DNA of 64,000 bases, from contig NZ_NSGG01000002.1 of the NCBI RefSeq assembly GCF_002295065.1, forward strand, positions 124,001 through 188,000, in the 5' to 3' direction. The notes beneath the pieces were generated by a model, which made no database searches, was not told where the DNA came from, and saw only the letters and a list, made by a program, of their open reading frames with translations. A program made the translations under genes and the position numbers. This document shows, one piece after another, positions 27,744 to 36,936 of this stretch; positions within the stretch are counted from its first letter, which is position 1, and each line of letters starts with the position of its first letter. The DNA comes from Mesorhizobium sp. WSM3859 (GTDB lineage Bacteria > Pseudomonadota > Alphaproteobacteria > Rhizobiales > Rhizobiaceae).

Positions 27744-27757
27744 GAACCGTTCGGTTC
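27744..27757. promoter_or_regulatory. Palindromic operator-like site 1
   Basis: GAACCGTTCGGTTC is a palindrome with 6-bp arms (GAACCG/CGGTTC) around TT. It is the exact reverse complement of the site at 27897. It lies between DUF680 copy 4 and the response regulator gene. Such sites typically bind dimeric repressors of the TetR type, but no such gene is adjacent. Confidence 0.5.
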
Positions 27758-27896
27758 GATCTTGAAATTGCGTGAAAGGCTAAGCGGCCGGACTCTTATC
27801 GTTTGAAATCAACTGGTTACGGCGAGCGATTGTCGAGATGCCCCTGGCCAGTCCTGCCGGCGTTCACCGCGGCTACACGGATCGTCAACATTATTT

Positions 27897-27910
27897 GAAC
27901 CGAACGGTTC
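27897..27910. promoter_or_regulatory. Palindromic operator-like site 2
   Basis: GAACCGAACGGTTC has the same 6-bp arms around AA and lies 139 bases from site 1. The flanks extend the symmetry to AACCGAACGGTTCGGTT. It is 186 bases upstream of the response regulator start. Confidence 0.5.
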
Positions 27911-28095
27911 GGTTTTATCACTTGCATGGCCGGGGAAGTGGCCCGGCGGGCGGCGTGATCGGGTTGGCGGCCGCCGGGAAACCGCGTTTGCCTTGCGGGC
28001 GGATCGATACTATCGGTTGCCTCAGGGACCAATTCGGATGCCGCCTGCCGCTCTCGGCGAAGGTCGGCGCCGTTGGGAGGAAACAGCGACGAACG

Positions 28096-28773
28096 ATGCG
28101 GCTGCTGCTTGTCGAGGACAATCGCGAACTGGCCGATTGGCTGAGCAAGACGCTGCGCCAGGCGAGCTATGTCGTCGACGTCGTGCATGACGGCGAGGAC
28201 GTCGAGCATGCTTTGGCCGCCGGCGATCACGCTCTGATCATTCTCGACCTCGCCCTGCCCCGCATGAGCGGCATGGAGGTGCTGAAAAGGCTGCGGGCGC
28301 GCGGCAACCCGGTGCCGGTGATCGTGCTCACCGCCAACGCCAGCCTCGACGGCCGGGTCAAGGGGCTGAACGAAGGCGCCGACGACTATCTGGCCAAACC
28401 CTTCCAGATCGAGGAGCTGGAGGCGCGCATCCGCGTGCAGCTGCGCCGCGCCAACGACCGCACCGCGCCGGTCATTTCCTGCGGCGACCTCGTCTTCGAC
28501 ACCAACACACGCCTGTTCTCGCTTGCCGGCACGACGCTGTCGCTGACGCCGCGCGAGCACGCGGTGTTGGAACAGCTCGTCGTCAAGGCCGGCCGCACGG
28601 TGAGCAAGGCGGCGCTCTCGGCGGCCATCTACGACTTCGACACCGACGCCGACCCCAGCGCCATCGAGATCTATGTGCATCGCCTGCGCAAGAAGCTCGA
28701 GGGATCGCGCGTCCAGATCGCCACCTTGCGCGGTCTCGGCTACCTTTTGCGCCAAGACGATCCGGCGCCATGA
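28096..28773 (+). CDS. Response regulator, OmpR family (TctD-like)
   Basis: A 225-residue two-component regulator. The receiver (MRLLLVEDNRELADWL) has the phospho-acceptor Asp in LIILDLALPRMSG and the Lys in DDYLAKPF. An OmpR-type winged helix follows (LTPREHAVLEQL to LRGLGYLLR). ATG 28096 starts the receiver; the longer open frame upstream is not coding. Its stop overlaps the sensor gene start (ATGA). It faces, convergently, a NitT/TauT-type ABC operon. Confidence 0.93.
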   Translation: MRLLLVEDNRELADWLSKTLRQASYVVDVVHDGEDVEHALAAGDHALIILDLALPRMSGMEVLKRLRARGNPVPVIVLTANASLDGRVKGLNEGADDYLAKPFQIEELEARIRVQLRRANDRTAPVISCGDLVFDTNTRLFSLAGTTLSLTPREHAVLEQLVVKAGRTVSKAALSAAIYDFDTDADPSAIEIYVHRLRKKLEGSRVQIATLRGLGYLLRQDDPAP

Positions 28774-30158
28774 GAATCGGCAGTCTTCGGATCGGCAGTC
28801 TTCGGATCGGCAGCCTTCGGATCCAATTGCTGGCCTGGGTGGTGCTGCCGCTGGCCGGGCTCGCCGCCATCAATCTATGGACCAGCCATGGCAATGCGCG
28901 CGCGACTGCCGATCTGGTCACCGACCGGATGCTCATGGCATCGGCGCGCGCCATCGCCGAGCAGGTCGCGGTGAAAGACGGCGTGCTCGACGCCACCATT
29001 CCACCGGCGGCGATCGAGATGTTCGATACCGGCGATCGCGACAGTGTCTATTACCATGTCGAGACCGCGGGCGGCCGGCTGCTGACCGGCTATCCCGACC
29101 TGCCGAAGGCGACCCAGCGCGGCAGTATCGAGACCGGTTTTCGCGATCATCGTCTGCGGCTGGCAACGCTCAGCCATGCGGTGATCGGTGCCGGGTCGGA
29201 TTCACCGATCACGGTCACGGTCGGCGTGACGCTCGGCGGTCACGACGCGATGGTGAGGCGTCTGTGGTTGAGCGCCTTTGGCCAGCAGCTGGCGCTAGTG
29301 GCGATCGCCGGCGTTTTCGTGCTGCTTGGCTTGCGCCGCGGGCTGGCGCCTCTGATCCGCCTGCGCGATGCGGTTCGCTCGCCGGGCCGCAGCGACCTCG
29401 ACCCGATCGAGGTGGCGGGCGCGCAGAGCGAGATCAGGCCGCTGATAGAGGCGCTCAATGCTTATATGGCGCGCGTGCGGGCGCAGATGGCGGCGCAGCG
29501 CCGCTTCATCGCCAATGCCGCGCACCAGTTGCGCACGCCGCTGGCGCTGCTGTCGACACAGGCGAGCTACGCCTTGCGCGAAAGCGTCGCGGATCGACGG
29601 CGGGAAGCGCTTGTGGCGTTGCAGGCAAGTTCGGGCAAACTGGCGCGACTGGCCGAGCAGCTGCTCACGCTCTCGCGCGCCGAACCCGGCAGCCGGCGTC
29701 CGCGCGCCGACCGCATCGATCTCACCGAGGCCGCCCGCCAGGTGCTGGAGGCACATGCGCCGAAGGCGATCGAACGCAACATCGACCTCGGCCTCGAGGA
29801 AACCGGCCCCGTGCCGGTCACCGGCGACGGAACGATGTTGCGGGAGATGATCGTCAATCTTGTCGACAACGCGTTGCGTTACACCCCGGCCGGCGGCAGC
29901 GTCACTGTGAAGCTCGCCGCCACTGGCAGCGAGGCGTTGCTGACCGTGACGGATGCCGGACCAGGTATTCCCGTGGAAGAGCGGGAGCACGTCTTCGAAC
30001 GCTTCTACCGCATAGCCGGTTCGGCGGAGGAAGGCAGCGGGCTCGGGCTCGCCATCGTCCACGAGGTGGTCGAGAACGCCAGCGGCAGCGTCACGCTCGG
30101 CGACGCCGCCGCGGGCGGGCTCAAGGTCGAGGTGCGGCTGCCGCTGGCAGGCAACTGA
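28770..30158 (+). CDS. Sensor histidine kinase (TctE-like)
   Basis: A 462-residue inner-membrane kinase. Two membrane segments (about residues 20-42 and 172-192) frame a periplasmic 2CSK_N-type sensor domain. Then come HAMP-like sequence, the H-box FIANAAHQLRTPLALL, N-box IVNLVDNALRYTP, G1 DAGPGIP and G2 GSGLGLAI. It should phosphorylate the regulator encoded just upstream. The N-terminus contains a threefold RIGSL repeat from a 15-bp tandem duplication. TctE-type kinases often sense organic acids; the ligand here is unknown. Confidence 0.92.
   Translation: MRIGSLRIGSLRIGSLRIQLLAWVVLPLAGLAAINLWTSHGNARATADLVTDRMLMASARAIAEQVAVKDGVLDATIPPAAIEMFDTGDRDSVYYHVETAGGRLLTGYPDLPKATQRGSIETGFRDHRLRLATLSHAVIGAGSDSPITVTVGVTLGGHDAMVRRLWLSAFGQQLALVAIAGVFVLLGLRRGLAPLIRLRDAVRSPGRSDLDPIEVAGAQSEIRPLIEALNAYMARVRAQMAAQRRFIANAAHQLRTPLALLSTQASYALRESVADRRREALVALQASSGKLARLAEQLLTLSRAEPGSRRPRADRIDLTEAARQVLEAHAPKAIERNIDLGLEETGPVPVTGDGTMLREMIVNLVDNALRYTPAGGSVTVKLAATGSEALLTVTDAGPGIPVEEREHVFERFYRIAGSAEEGSGLGLAIVHEVVENASGSVTLGDAAAGGLKVEVRLPLAGN
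28776..28820 (+). repeat. 15-bp tandem repeat (three units) in the kinase gene
   Basis: ATCGGCAGTCTTCGG occurs three times in a row, the third with one mismatch, starting two codons after the ATG. Each unit encodes IGSLR, so copy-number change keeps frame and only changes the cytoplasmic N-terminal length. Confidence 0.9.
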
Positions 30159-30164
30159 GGTAGT

Positions 30165-31043
30165 TCACTGCGTCTCATGCAGCGGCTGAGGACGCCACTT
30201 TGCCAGCCGGCTCTCGACCATCGTCATCAGGTACTCGGCGGCCAGCGCGACCACCATGACGATGACGATCGCGGCATACATGCCCGCCGCGTCGAACGAA
30301 CCCTTGGCGATGTTGATCAGCAGTCCGATGCCGTAGCGCGAGCCGACGAACTCGCCGACGATGGCGCCGATGATGGCGAAGCCGAAGCTGACATGCAGGC
30401 TGGCGAAGATCCAGCTCATCGCCGACGGCACGATCACCGAGCGGGTCAGCTGCCAGTCGGAGGCGCCGAGGATACGGGCATTGGCGATCATGGCGCGGTC
30501 GGCCTCGCGCACGCCCTGGAAGGCGTTGTGGAAGACGACGAAGAACACCATGACGAAGGCTAGCGCCACCTTGGAAGCAAGGCCGAGGCCGAGGATCATG
30601 ATGAAGATCGGCGCCAGCACCACGCGCGGGATCGAGTTGATCACCTTGATGTAGATCGAGAAGATATCGGCGGCCATGCGGTTGCGGCCGAGCGCGACGC
30701 CAATGATGATGCCGGCGACCGAACCGGTGACGAAGCCCAGCACCGATTCCTCCATGGTGACATAGAGGTGGTACCAGAGCGGGCCTTCCGAGGTGCCCTC
30801 CGTGATCCATTCATAGAGCCGGCCGGCGATCGTGCTCGGCATGGCGTAGAAGAAGGGATCGATCCAGGCCGTGCGGCCGGCGATTTCCCAGAGGGCAAGG
30901 AAGACGACCAGGATGCCCAACCGCCAGAACGTGACGGTGTGGCGGCGATGCGCGGCGGCCTTGGCGGCGGCGGCCTCGATCTCGGCGTCCGAGGTTCCGG
31001 GCCTGAAGGCGGCGGTCGGGATGTTGACGGTGGCGTCTGTCAT
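30165..31043 (-). CDS. ABC transporter permease, NitT/TauT type
   Basis: About 292 residues with six membrane segments and the coupling loop around EADRAMIANARILGASDWQLTRSVI. It forms the membrane channel of the importer with the ATPase and binding protein upstream. ATG 31043 is preferred since GAGGAG lies about 7 bases before it; an ATG at 31058 overlaps the ATPase gene. Confidence 0.9.
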   Translation of the reverse strand: MTDATVNIPTAAFRPGTSDAEIEAAAAKAAAHRRHTVTFWRLGILVVFLALWEIAGRTAWIDPFFYAMPSTIAGRLYEWITEGTSEGPLWYHLYVTMEESVLGFVTGSVAGIIIGVALGRNRMAADIFSIYIKVINSIPRVVLAPIFIMILGLGLASKVALAFVMVFFVVFHNAFQGVREADRAMIANARILGASDWQLTRSVIVPSAMSWIFASLHVSFGFAIIGAIVGEFVGSRYGIGLLINIAKGSFDAAGMYAAIVIVMVVALAAEYLMTMVESRLAKWRPQPLHETQ

Positions 31044-31054
31044 GTCGGGTCTCC

Positions 31055-31864
31055 TCACGCCGCGGCGCGGGCGTAGCTGGTCTCGACCTCTTCCTTGAGA
31101 TCGGCCCAGATGGTGCGCGAATAGTCGATAAAGCGCTGCTCGTAGCGGATCTCGGCGACGACGCGCGGGCGCGGCAGGTCGATCGTGTAGACGGATTTTA
31201 CCGTCGCCGGCCCGGCGGTGAGCACATAGACCTTGTCGGCCAGCGCGATGGCTTCCTCGAGGTCGTGGGTGACGAAGACGACGGAGGCCTTCGCCTCGGA
31301 CCAGAGGCGCAACAGCTCCTCATGCATGAGCACACGCGTCTGCACGTCGAGCGCCGAGAACGGCTCGTCCATCAACAGGATCTCTGGACCGTTGATGAAG
31401 GTCTGGGCGAGCGCCACGCGCTTGCGCATGCCGCCGGAAAGCTGGTGTGGATAGTGCTGCTCGAAGCGGGCCAGGCCGACGCGCGCCAGCCAGTCGCGCG
31501 CGGAAGCCTGGGCCTGCGCCTTGGGCTTGCCGCGAAACAGCGGCCCGGCCATGACATTCTCGATCACGGTGCGCCAGGGAAACAGCGCATCGGTCTGGAA
31601 CACGAAGCCGATGCGCGGATCAATGCCCTTGACCGGCGCGCCCATGACGCGGACCTCGCCGGCGCTCGGGCTGGCGAGCCCGGTGACGAGATTGAGCGTC
31701 GTCGACTTGCCGCAGCCGGTCGGGCCGACGACAGCGACGAACTCACCGCGTTCGACCGTCATGGTGAAATCGCGGATCGCCGTCAGCGATTTGCCTGTGG
31801 GGGAAAGGAAGCGGCGGCTGACATTGATCAGCTCGATCGCCGGAGCGGTGTTTTCGGCAGCCAT
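31055..31864 (-). CDS. ABC transporter ATP-binding protein, NitT/TauT type
   Basis: A 269-residue ATPase with Walker A GPTGCGKST, Q-loop FVFQTDALFPW, signature LSGGMRKR, Walker B LLMDEP and switch VFVTHDLEEA. The family energises import of nitrate, sulfonates, or pyrimidine precursors. It is the middle gene of a three-gene operon. Confidence 0.93.
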   Translation of the reverse strand: MAAENTAPAIELINVSRRFLSPTGKSLTAIRDFTMTVERGEFVAVVGPTGCGKSTTLNLVTGLASPSAGEVRVMGAPVKGIDPRIGFVFQTDALFPWRTVIENVMAGPLFRGKPKAQAQASARDWLARVGLARFEQHYPHQLSGGMRKRVALAQTFINGPEILLMDEPFSALDVQTRVLMHEELLRLWSEAKASVVFVTHDLEEAIALADKVYVLTAGPATVKSVYTIDLPRPRVVAEIRYEQRFIDYSRTIWADLKEEVETSYARAAA

Positions 31865-31972
31865 GGTTGAACAGACTCCAATAGCGGGCGATCCCCGTGC
31901 GGGAGATCGCCGGACGTGGAAACAAAGCGGGCATGATGGCGCGAGGTTTGGGACCCCGCGCCGTCCTGACGA

Positions 31973-32986
31973 CTACTTCACGTTCTTGACGAATTCCGTT
32001 GTGTAGGTTTTCGACAGGTCGATCTGCTTGCCCTGCAGTTCTTTCTTGAAGGCCGACAGAACGGTGAGCACCGTCTCCGGTCCACCCTGCGGCATCACGC
32101 CATCGGGGGTGAACATCGCCTTGCCGGCGTCGAGCGCTTTCACATAGCCTTCCTTGTCGCCGACATAATAGTCCTTCGGCATCTTTTCGGCGATCTCGGC
32201 GCCGCTATGCGTGCTGATGAACTTCAGCGTCTTGACGAAGGCGTTGGCGAGCTTCTGAACGGTTTCCTTGTGGGCGTCGACCCATTCGGTCTGCATGTAG
32301 AGCGAGGCGGCCGGATAGGTGCCACCAAGTGCCGCCTTCGTGCCTTCCACGGTGCGCATGTCGACGAGCACCTTGGCCTCGCCAGTCTTGAGCAGCCGGC
32401 TGATCGTCGGCTCGGTTGTCATGCCGGCCTGGATCTTGTCCTGCTGCATGGCTGCTATGAAGGTATTGCCGGCGCCGACCGGCACAGAGGTGAATTCGCC
32501 GAGCTTCAGTCCGTTCTTGACCGCAAGATATTCCGTCAGGAAGTTGGTCGAGGAACCGAGGCCGGTGACGCCGAGGCTCATGCCCTTGAAATCGGCGGGC
32601 GACTTGATCTCGGGATGTTTCGCCGAGACGAGCTCGACCTCGCCCGGCGCCTGGCTGAACTGGACGACGGATTCGACGAACTTGCCCTTGGCCTGCAGGT
32701 CGATGCTGTGGTCGTAGAAGCCGACCACGCCCTGTACGGCGCCAGCCAGCATCTCGTTCTCTGCGTCGACGCCGGCCGGCTCGTTGAGCAACTCGACGTC
32801 GAGGCCCTCATCCTTGAAATAGCCGAGCGCCTCGGCGAGCTTGGCGGGCAGGTAGATCTGCTTTTCGTAGCCGCCGACCATGATCGAGATCTTGTCGGCG
32901 GCCGATGCCGTCGTGGCGCCCGCGGCAAGCATGGCAAGCGTCAGCGTCGCCGAACGAACAGCGTGTCTAGAGATAAAACCGGTCAC
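31973..32986 (-). CDS. Substrate-binding protein of NitT/TauT-type ABC importer
   Basis: A 337-residue periplasmic protein with a signal peptide ending TTASAAD and the NMT1/SsuA-like fold (VGGYEKQIYLPAKLAEALGYF). GTG 32986 is preferred because GGAGGAAG lies just upstream; the longer frame lacks a site. It captures the ligand for the permease and ATPase downstream. Ligand unknown; the adjacent TctD/TctE-like system may control uptake. Confidence 0.9.
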   Translation of the reverse strand: MTGFISRHAVRSATLTLAMLAAGATTASAADKISIMVGGYEKQIYLPAKLAEALGYFKDEGLDVELLNEPAGVDAENEMLAGAVQGVVGFYDHSIDLQAKGKFVESVVQFSQAPGEVELVSAKHPEIKSPADFKGMSLGVTGLGSSTNFLTEYLAVKNGLKLGEFTSVPVGAGNTFIAAMQQDKIQAGMTTEPTISRLLKTGEAKVLVDMRTVEGTKAALGGTYPAASLYMQTEWVDAHKETVQKLANAFVKTLKFISTHSGAEIAEKMPKDYYVGDKEGYVKALDAGKAMFTPDGVMPQGGPETVLTVLSAFKKELQGKQIDLSKTYTTEFVKNVK

Positions 32987-33124
32987 GTAACTTCCTCCAC
33001 CTGGGCGGCGCGCCATCCGGGCTGCGCCGCATCTCCTCCTTGCCGACCCCTCCCGGGCCAGTCACGGCGAACGCCGCGAATACCGTCATGGCATGGCCAA
33101 GCTTTCAGCTGGCTTTCAGCCTTT

Positions 33125-33901
33125 TTAGCGACCGTCAAAGGCCATCACGTCGCGCATGTCGTATTCACCCGGCGGCCGGCCGGCGACCCAGAGGGCCGCC
33201 GCGATGGCGCCGCGCGCGAACATCGAGCGGTCGCCGGCCGTATGCGAGAGGGTCAGCGTTTCGCCTTCGCCAAGGAAGCTGACGCTGTGCTCGCCGACGA
33301 TGCTGCCGCCGCGCAGCACGGCGAAGCCGATCTCGCCCGCAGGGCGCGGACCGATCAGACCATCGCGGGCGCGCTTCGCAACGTCGTCCAGCTCAATGCC
33401 ACGTCCGCGCGCGGCCGCCTCGCCCAGCATCAGCGCCGTGCCCGACGGCGCGTCGACCTTGAAGCGATGATGCGCTTCGAGGATCTCGATGTCGCAGTCA
33501 TCGGACCCAAGCGCCCTCGCCGCCTGCTCGACAAGGCCGGTCAGCATGTTGAGCCCGAGCGAATAGCTGCCGGAGCGCACGATGGCGATTGTCTTTGCCG
33601 CTTCGGCGATTGCGGCCAGCTCCGACGCACTGAAACCGGTCGAGCCGACGACCAGCGCCGGGCCGCCGCGCGCGGCGCAGGCTTTGGCCAGTTCGGCGGA
33701 CGCCGCGGGTGTGGTGAAATCGATGACCACGTCGGCAAGCGCCAGCGCTTCGTCGCGCTCGACCAGCCCCTCGCCCGTGCTGCCCGGCCGATGGAAGCGC
33801 GCGGCGAGCTGCAGCCGCTGGTCGGCCGCGACGGTTTCGGCCATTTGTCGGCCCATGCGGCCGAGCGCGCCGGCGATGGCTATCTTGAGCGGTTGCGGCA
33901 T
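33125..33901 (-). CDS. dapB: 4-Hydroxy-tetrahydrodipicolinate reductase
   Basis: Reduces hydroxy-tetrahydrodipicolinate with NAD(P)H on the way to lysine and meso-diaminopimelate for peptidoglycan. The 258-residue protein has the Rossmann start [30 protein letters not shown], and the active-site block [15 protein letters not shown]. The usual length is about 270 residues. Confidence 0.96.
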   Translation of the reverse strand: MPQPLKIAIAGALGRMGRQMAETVAADQRLQLAARFHRPGSTGEGLVERDEALALADVVIDFTTPAASAELAKACAARGGPALVVGSTGFSASELAAIAEAAKTIAIVRSGSYSLGLNMLTGLVEQAARALGSDDCDIEILEAHHRFKVDAPSGTALMLGEAAARGRGIELDDVAKRARDGLIGPRPAGEIGFAVLRGGSIVGEHSVSFLGEGETLTLSHTAGDRSMFARGAIAAALWVAGRPPGEYDMRDVMAFDGR

Positions 33902-34112
33902 GGCGTTTTCTGTCGAAAGGCGAGTCGGAACAAACCTCTAGCACGCCGCCCTGCCAAATTGATTCAGCTGCCTACGGTGCCACGACATCGGCACGTGGAC
34001 GCGAGCGAACCGCGAACGAATGTGAAGCGCCACACTCATCATCGTTGACGTGACGTGCTATTTTGCCGTCAGCGTCCGGCTGCACCCGGACCCACGTCCG
34101 AGGGGGGCGCCC

Positions 34113-36911
34113 ATGCCGCGGCCAGTGCACGTCCTGGTTCCTTTCTGCCTCGCTGTCTTTTCCTGCATTCCTTTGGTGCCGCTTGCGGGCGGAGCCCTCG
34201 CTGCACAGGCTTCTTCCGACAAACCCGATGATGCGATCAAGAAGCCCGAGCTCGACGCGGCAAAGAAGGCCGCTCTCGCCGAGGCGATCAGCGTCTGCGA
34301 CAAGGGCGCCTCGGTGCCGCTCGATCCCGAAGCCAAGGCGCCGCCGGTCCAGTATGGGGCGCTCTTTCCGCAAGACTTCGATCTCACCAAGCTCAAAACC
34401 GTTGCCGACAAGTGCCAGGCGGCGATGCTCGGCGCGCCGCAGGAAAAGCGGCTGACGCTTGAATGGCTGCGGGTCCAGGTCGCGCTCAACCAAGCGGGGC
34501 TCACCTTTCTTCTGCCGCAGATCAAGCTCATCGCCGACGGCGGCAGTCCCGAGGCGAATTATCTGCTCTATGAGATCTATTCGGTGCACCGGCATGACAG
34601 CGCCGACGCCGGTCCACTGCCGGTCACACGAGCGATGGCGCTCGATGCCTTGCAGAACGCAGGCGCTGCCGGCCATCTCACGGCGCTTGAGACGCTGCTG
34701 CGTCAGTATTTGGATGGGCCGCTGCTGCGCCGCGACGCGCACAAGGTGGTTGAGGCCGCGCAACGCGTCATCGACGCACCGGCCCAGGGCCAATCGCCCG
34801 GCGAATGGGACAGCCAGTTCCGCGCCGCCATGCCGCTGCTGATTGCGCGGACGACGCTGACGGCAGACGGCTTCACGAGCGACGAGCAGCAAAAGGCCTT
34901 TCATACCGTCGAGACCGATTCCCAGGCCGGGGCCAACGGCTCCGGACGATCGGCGCTGGCTTACATCAAGGCGCTGCGACTGGGCCGCGGGACCTCGCAG
35001 GACGCGGTGAAGGCCAGGCAGTTGCTGGAGGCGCGCGTCGGCAGCGATCAAGATGCCATACCGATGCTGGCCGACATGCTGGCCAAGGGCGAAGGCGGCC
35101 CGGCGGATGGCAAGCGCGCCATCGCGATGCTGCGCGCCGCAACCAAGAATGTCTCCGAGGCCAGGCCGATGCTCGCCGGCCTGCTCCTGGACGGCAAGTT
35201 CGTCGGCCGTCAGCCGCGCGAGGCGATCCAGCTGCTCAACGCCCCCTGGGATCTCGACGCCAGCATCAGGCTGGCGAAGCTGCTTCCCGACTATGACGGT
35301 TTTCAAATCGACAATCCGGACCAGTTGGTCGGGCGCCTCAGCGACGCCGCCGAGGCAGGCGAGCCAGGTGCTGCGCTGGCGCTGGCGCGGCTGCAACTGT
35401 CGGACGATCAGCAGTTCAAGAACGAGGATTTGGCGCGTGCCATGCTGAAGCCGCTGGCGGACGGCGGCGACCGCGACGCGCTCTGGCTCTACGCCTCGAC
35501 GCAATATGCCAATCTCGATTCGACCAGCTATCGCCCGTCGCGCCGCGGCGACGGGCCGAGCGACGATCAATTGAAAGCGCTGATCGACGAGGGCGAGGCC
35601 AGGAAGGAACAGCAGGCTTATCTGCTGCACGCAAAGCTTCTGCGCAAGGGCGTGGTCTATCCGCAGGACGACGCCAAGGCGACGGCGATGCTGATCAACG
35701 CCGCCAATCTCGGCAGCGTCGAGGCCATGGTGCTGCTCGGCGATGCCTATGATGACGGTGTCGGCATCGACAAGAACCCGCGCGAGCGCCTGCATGCCTG
35801 GCGCGAGGCGGCGCGGCTCGGCTCGCTCAAGGCAAGGAGCAAGCTCGCCAACGCCTTCACCTTCGACAGCTTCGATCATCTGCTGACGCTGCGCGAAGGC
35901 ATCACCGACCGCGTCGCGCTTTACAATGACGGCATCGGCAGGATGGGCGCCGGCGTGTTCGACGCCAACGACGCCGACATGGAGTTGAGCGGCCTCTTTT
36001 CCGGCCCGGCCTCCAGCGCCGGAACGGCGGCGATCGCAGCCGCGGTGATGGATGCTTTCCGAGAGGCGCCGGCCGGCCTCGACGACCAGAACCTCGTCGG
36101 TATCGGCAAGGCGCTGCCCGATGAGATCCGCGTCGCCATCGAGACGGCGTTGAAGAACGAAGGTTTCTACACCGGTGAGCCGAAAGGCTATTTCGGCCCG
36201 GACGCGCGCAAGGCGCTGGCCGCCTGGGTCGACGCGAAGGGGCCGCTTGGCGATGCTCCCAGCCCGCAAGCCGCAGCCGGGACACAACAGGCCGCGCCGG
36301 GCCCGGGCGGCGACGCGGACGTCGTCAACCGCATCCGCGACAAGGTGTTTGCCCAGGCGCAGGCCGCCAAGACCGACAAGCAGAAGCTTGCCGCCATCAA
36401 GCAGCTCGGCATTCTCGCCCGCTACGGCGACCTGCCCTCTCGCTGGGTGCTGGTGCGCAACTACCATCAGGCGCGCGCCATCCGCTCGGTCGTCACACCC
36501 GAGGAGATCACCCGCTACGCGCTGGATATACTGGTGTCGAAGCCCGAGGGCGTCGAGAAGCCGGAATTCGAGTTCATCTTCGACCTGACACAGATCGCGC
36601 AGGATCGGAAATCGAAGGCGGTCGGCGGCGCCACGCTGCAGGCGATCCGCGACGATCCGCGCCTGCAGGACCCGCTGACGCTCGGCGCCATCATGGGCCA
36701 ATTCGCCTTCGCGCCGGACGCTTGCGACTCCATACTCGCCGCTGCCAAGAAAGCCGGCATCGACGGCGTGGGCTCGGACGGATGCGACGAGGACACACGC
36801 ACTGCCCTCATTACCTTCGCCAAGGAGAAGGGCGCGTCCGGTATCGATGCGGCGGCGCGCAAGGCGGCCGCGGAGGAGATCAAGGCGCTGGACGCTCAGG
36901 CGGCGAAGTAA
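34113..36911 (+). CDS. Large exported Sel1-repeat protein with a peptidoglycan-binding-like segment
   Basis: About 932 residues from ATG 34113 (GAGGGGG upstream). A signal peptide (VLVPFCLAVFSCIPLVPLAGG) is followed by many short alpha-helical Sel1/TPR-like repeats (for example AANLGSVEAMVLLGDAYDDG and LLINAA-type units). Near residue 690-735 a PG-binding-1-like stretch (EIRVAIETALKNEGFYTGEP, YFGPDARKALAAW) appears and recurs more weakly near the end. Such proteins scaffold envelope complexes. It neighbours dapB but is on the other strand. Exact role unknown. Confidence 0.75.
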   Translation: MPRPVHVLVPFCLAVFSCIPLVPLAGGALAAQASSDKPDDAIKKPELDAAKKAALAEAISVCDKGASVPLDPEAKAPPVQYGALFPQDFDLTKLKTVADKCQAAMLGAPQEKRLTLEWLRVQVALNQAGLTFLLPQIKLIADGGSPEANYLLYEIYSVHRHDSADAGPLPVTRAMALDALQNAGAAGHLTALETLLRQYLDGPLLRRDAHKVVEAAQRVIDAPAQGQSPGEWDSQFRAAMPLLIARTTLTADGFTSDEQQKAFHTVETDSQAGANGSGRSALAYIKALRLGRGTSQDAVKARQLLEARVGSDQDAIPMLADMLAKGEGGPADGKRAIAMLRAATKNVSEARPMLAGLLLDGKFVGRQPREAIQLLNAPWDLDASIRLAKLLPDYDGFQIDNPDQLVGRLSDAAEAGEPGAALALARLQLSDDQQFKNEDLARAMLKPLADGGDRDALWLYASTQYANLDSTSYRPSRRGDGPSDDQLKALIDEGEARKEQQAYLLHAKLLRKGVVYPQDDAKATAMLINAANLGSVEAMVLLGDAYDDGVGIDKNPRERLHAWREAARLGSLKARSKLANAFTFDSFDHLLTLREGITDRVALYNDGIGRMGAGVFDANDADMELSGLFSGPASSAGTAAIAAAVMDAFREAPAGLDDQNLVGIGKALPDEIRVAIETALKNEGFYTGEPKGYFGPDARKALAAWVDAKGPLGDAPSPQAAAGTQQAAPGPGGDADVVNRIRDKVFAQAQAAKTDKQKLAAIKQLGILARYGDLPSRWVLVRNYHQARAIRSVVTPEEITRYALDILVSKPEGVEKPEFEFIFDLTQIAQDRKSKAVGGATLQAIRDDPRLQDPLTLGAIMGQFAFAPDACDSILAAAKKAGIDGVGSDGCDEDTRTALITFAKEKGASGIDAAARKAAAEEIKALDAQAAK

Positions 36912-36936
36912 CAAGGCAGCGGGTTGCGGGACAGGC

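Noticed and set aside
27817..28755. A 312-codon minus-strand frame
   Set aside because: It is antisense to the response regulator gene.
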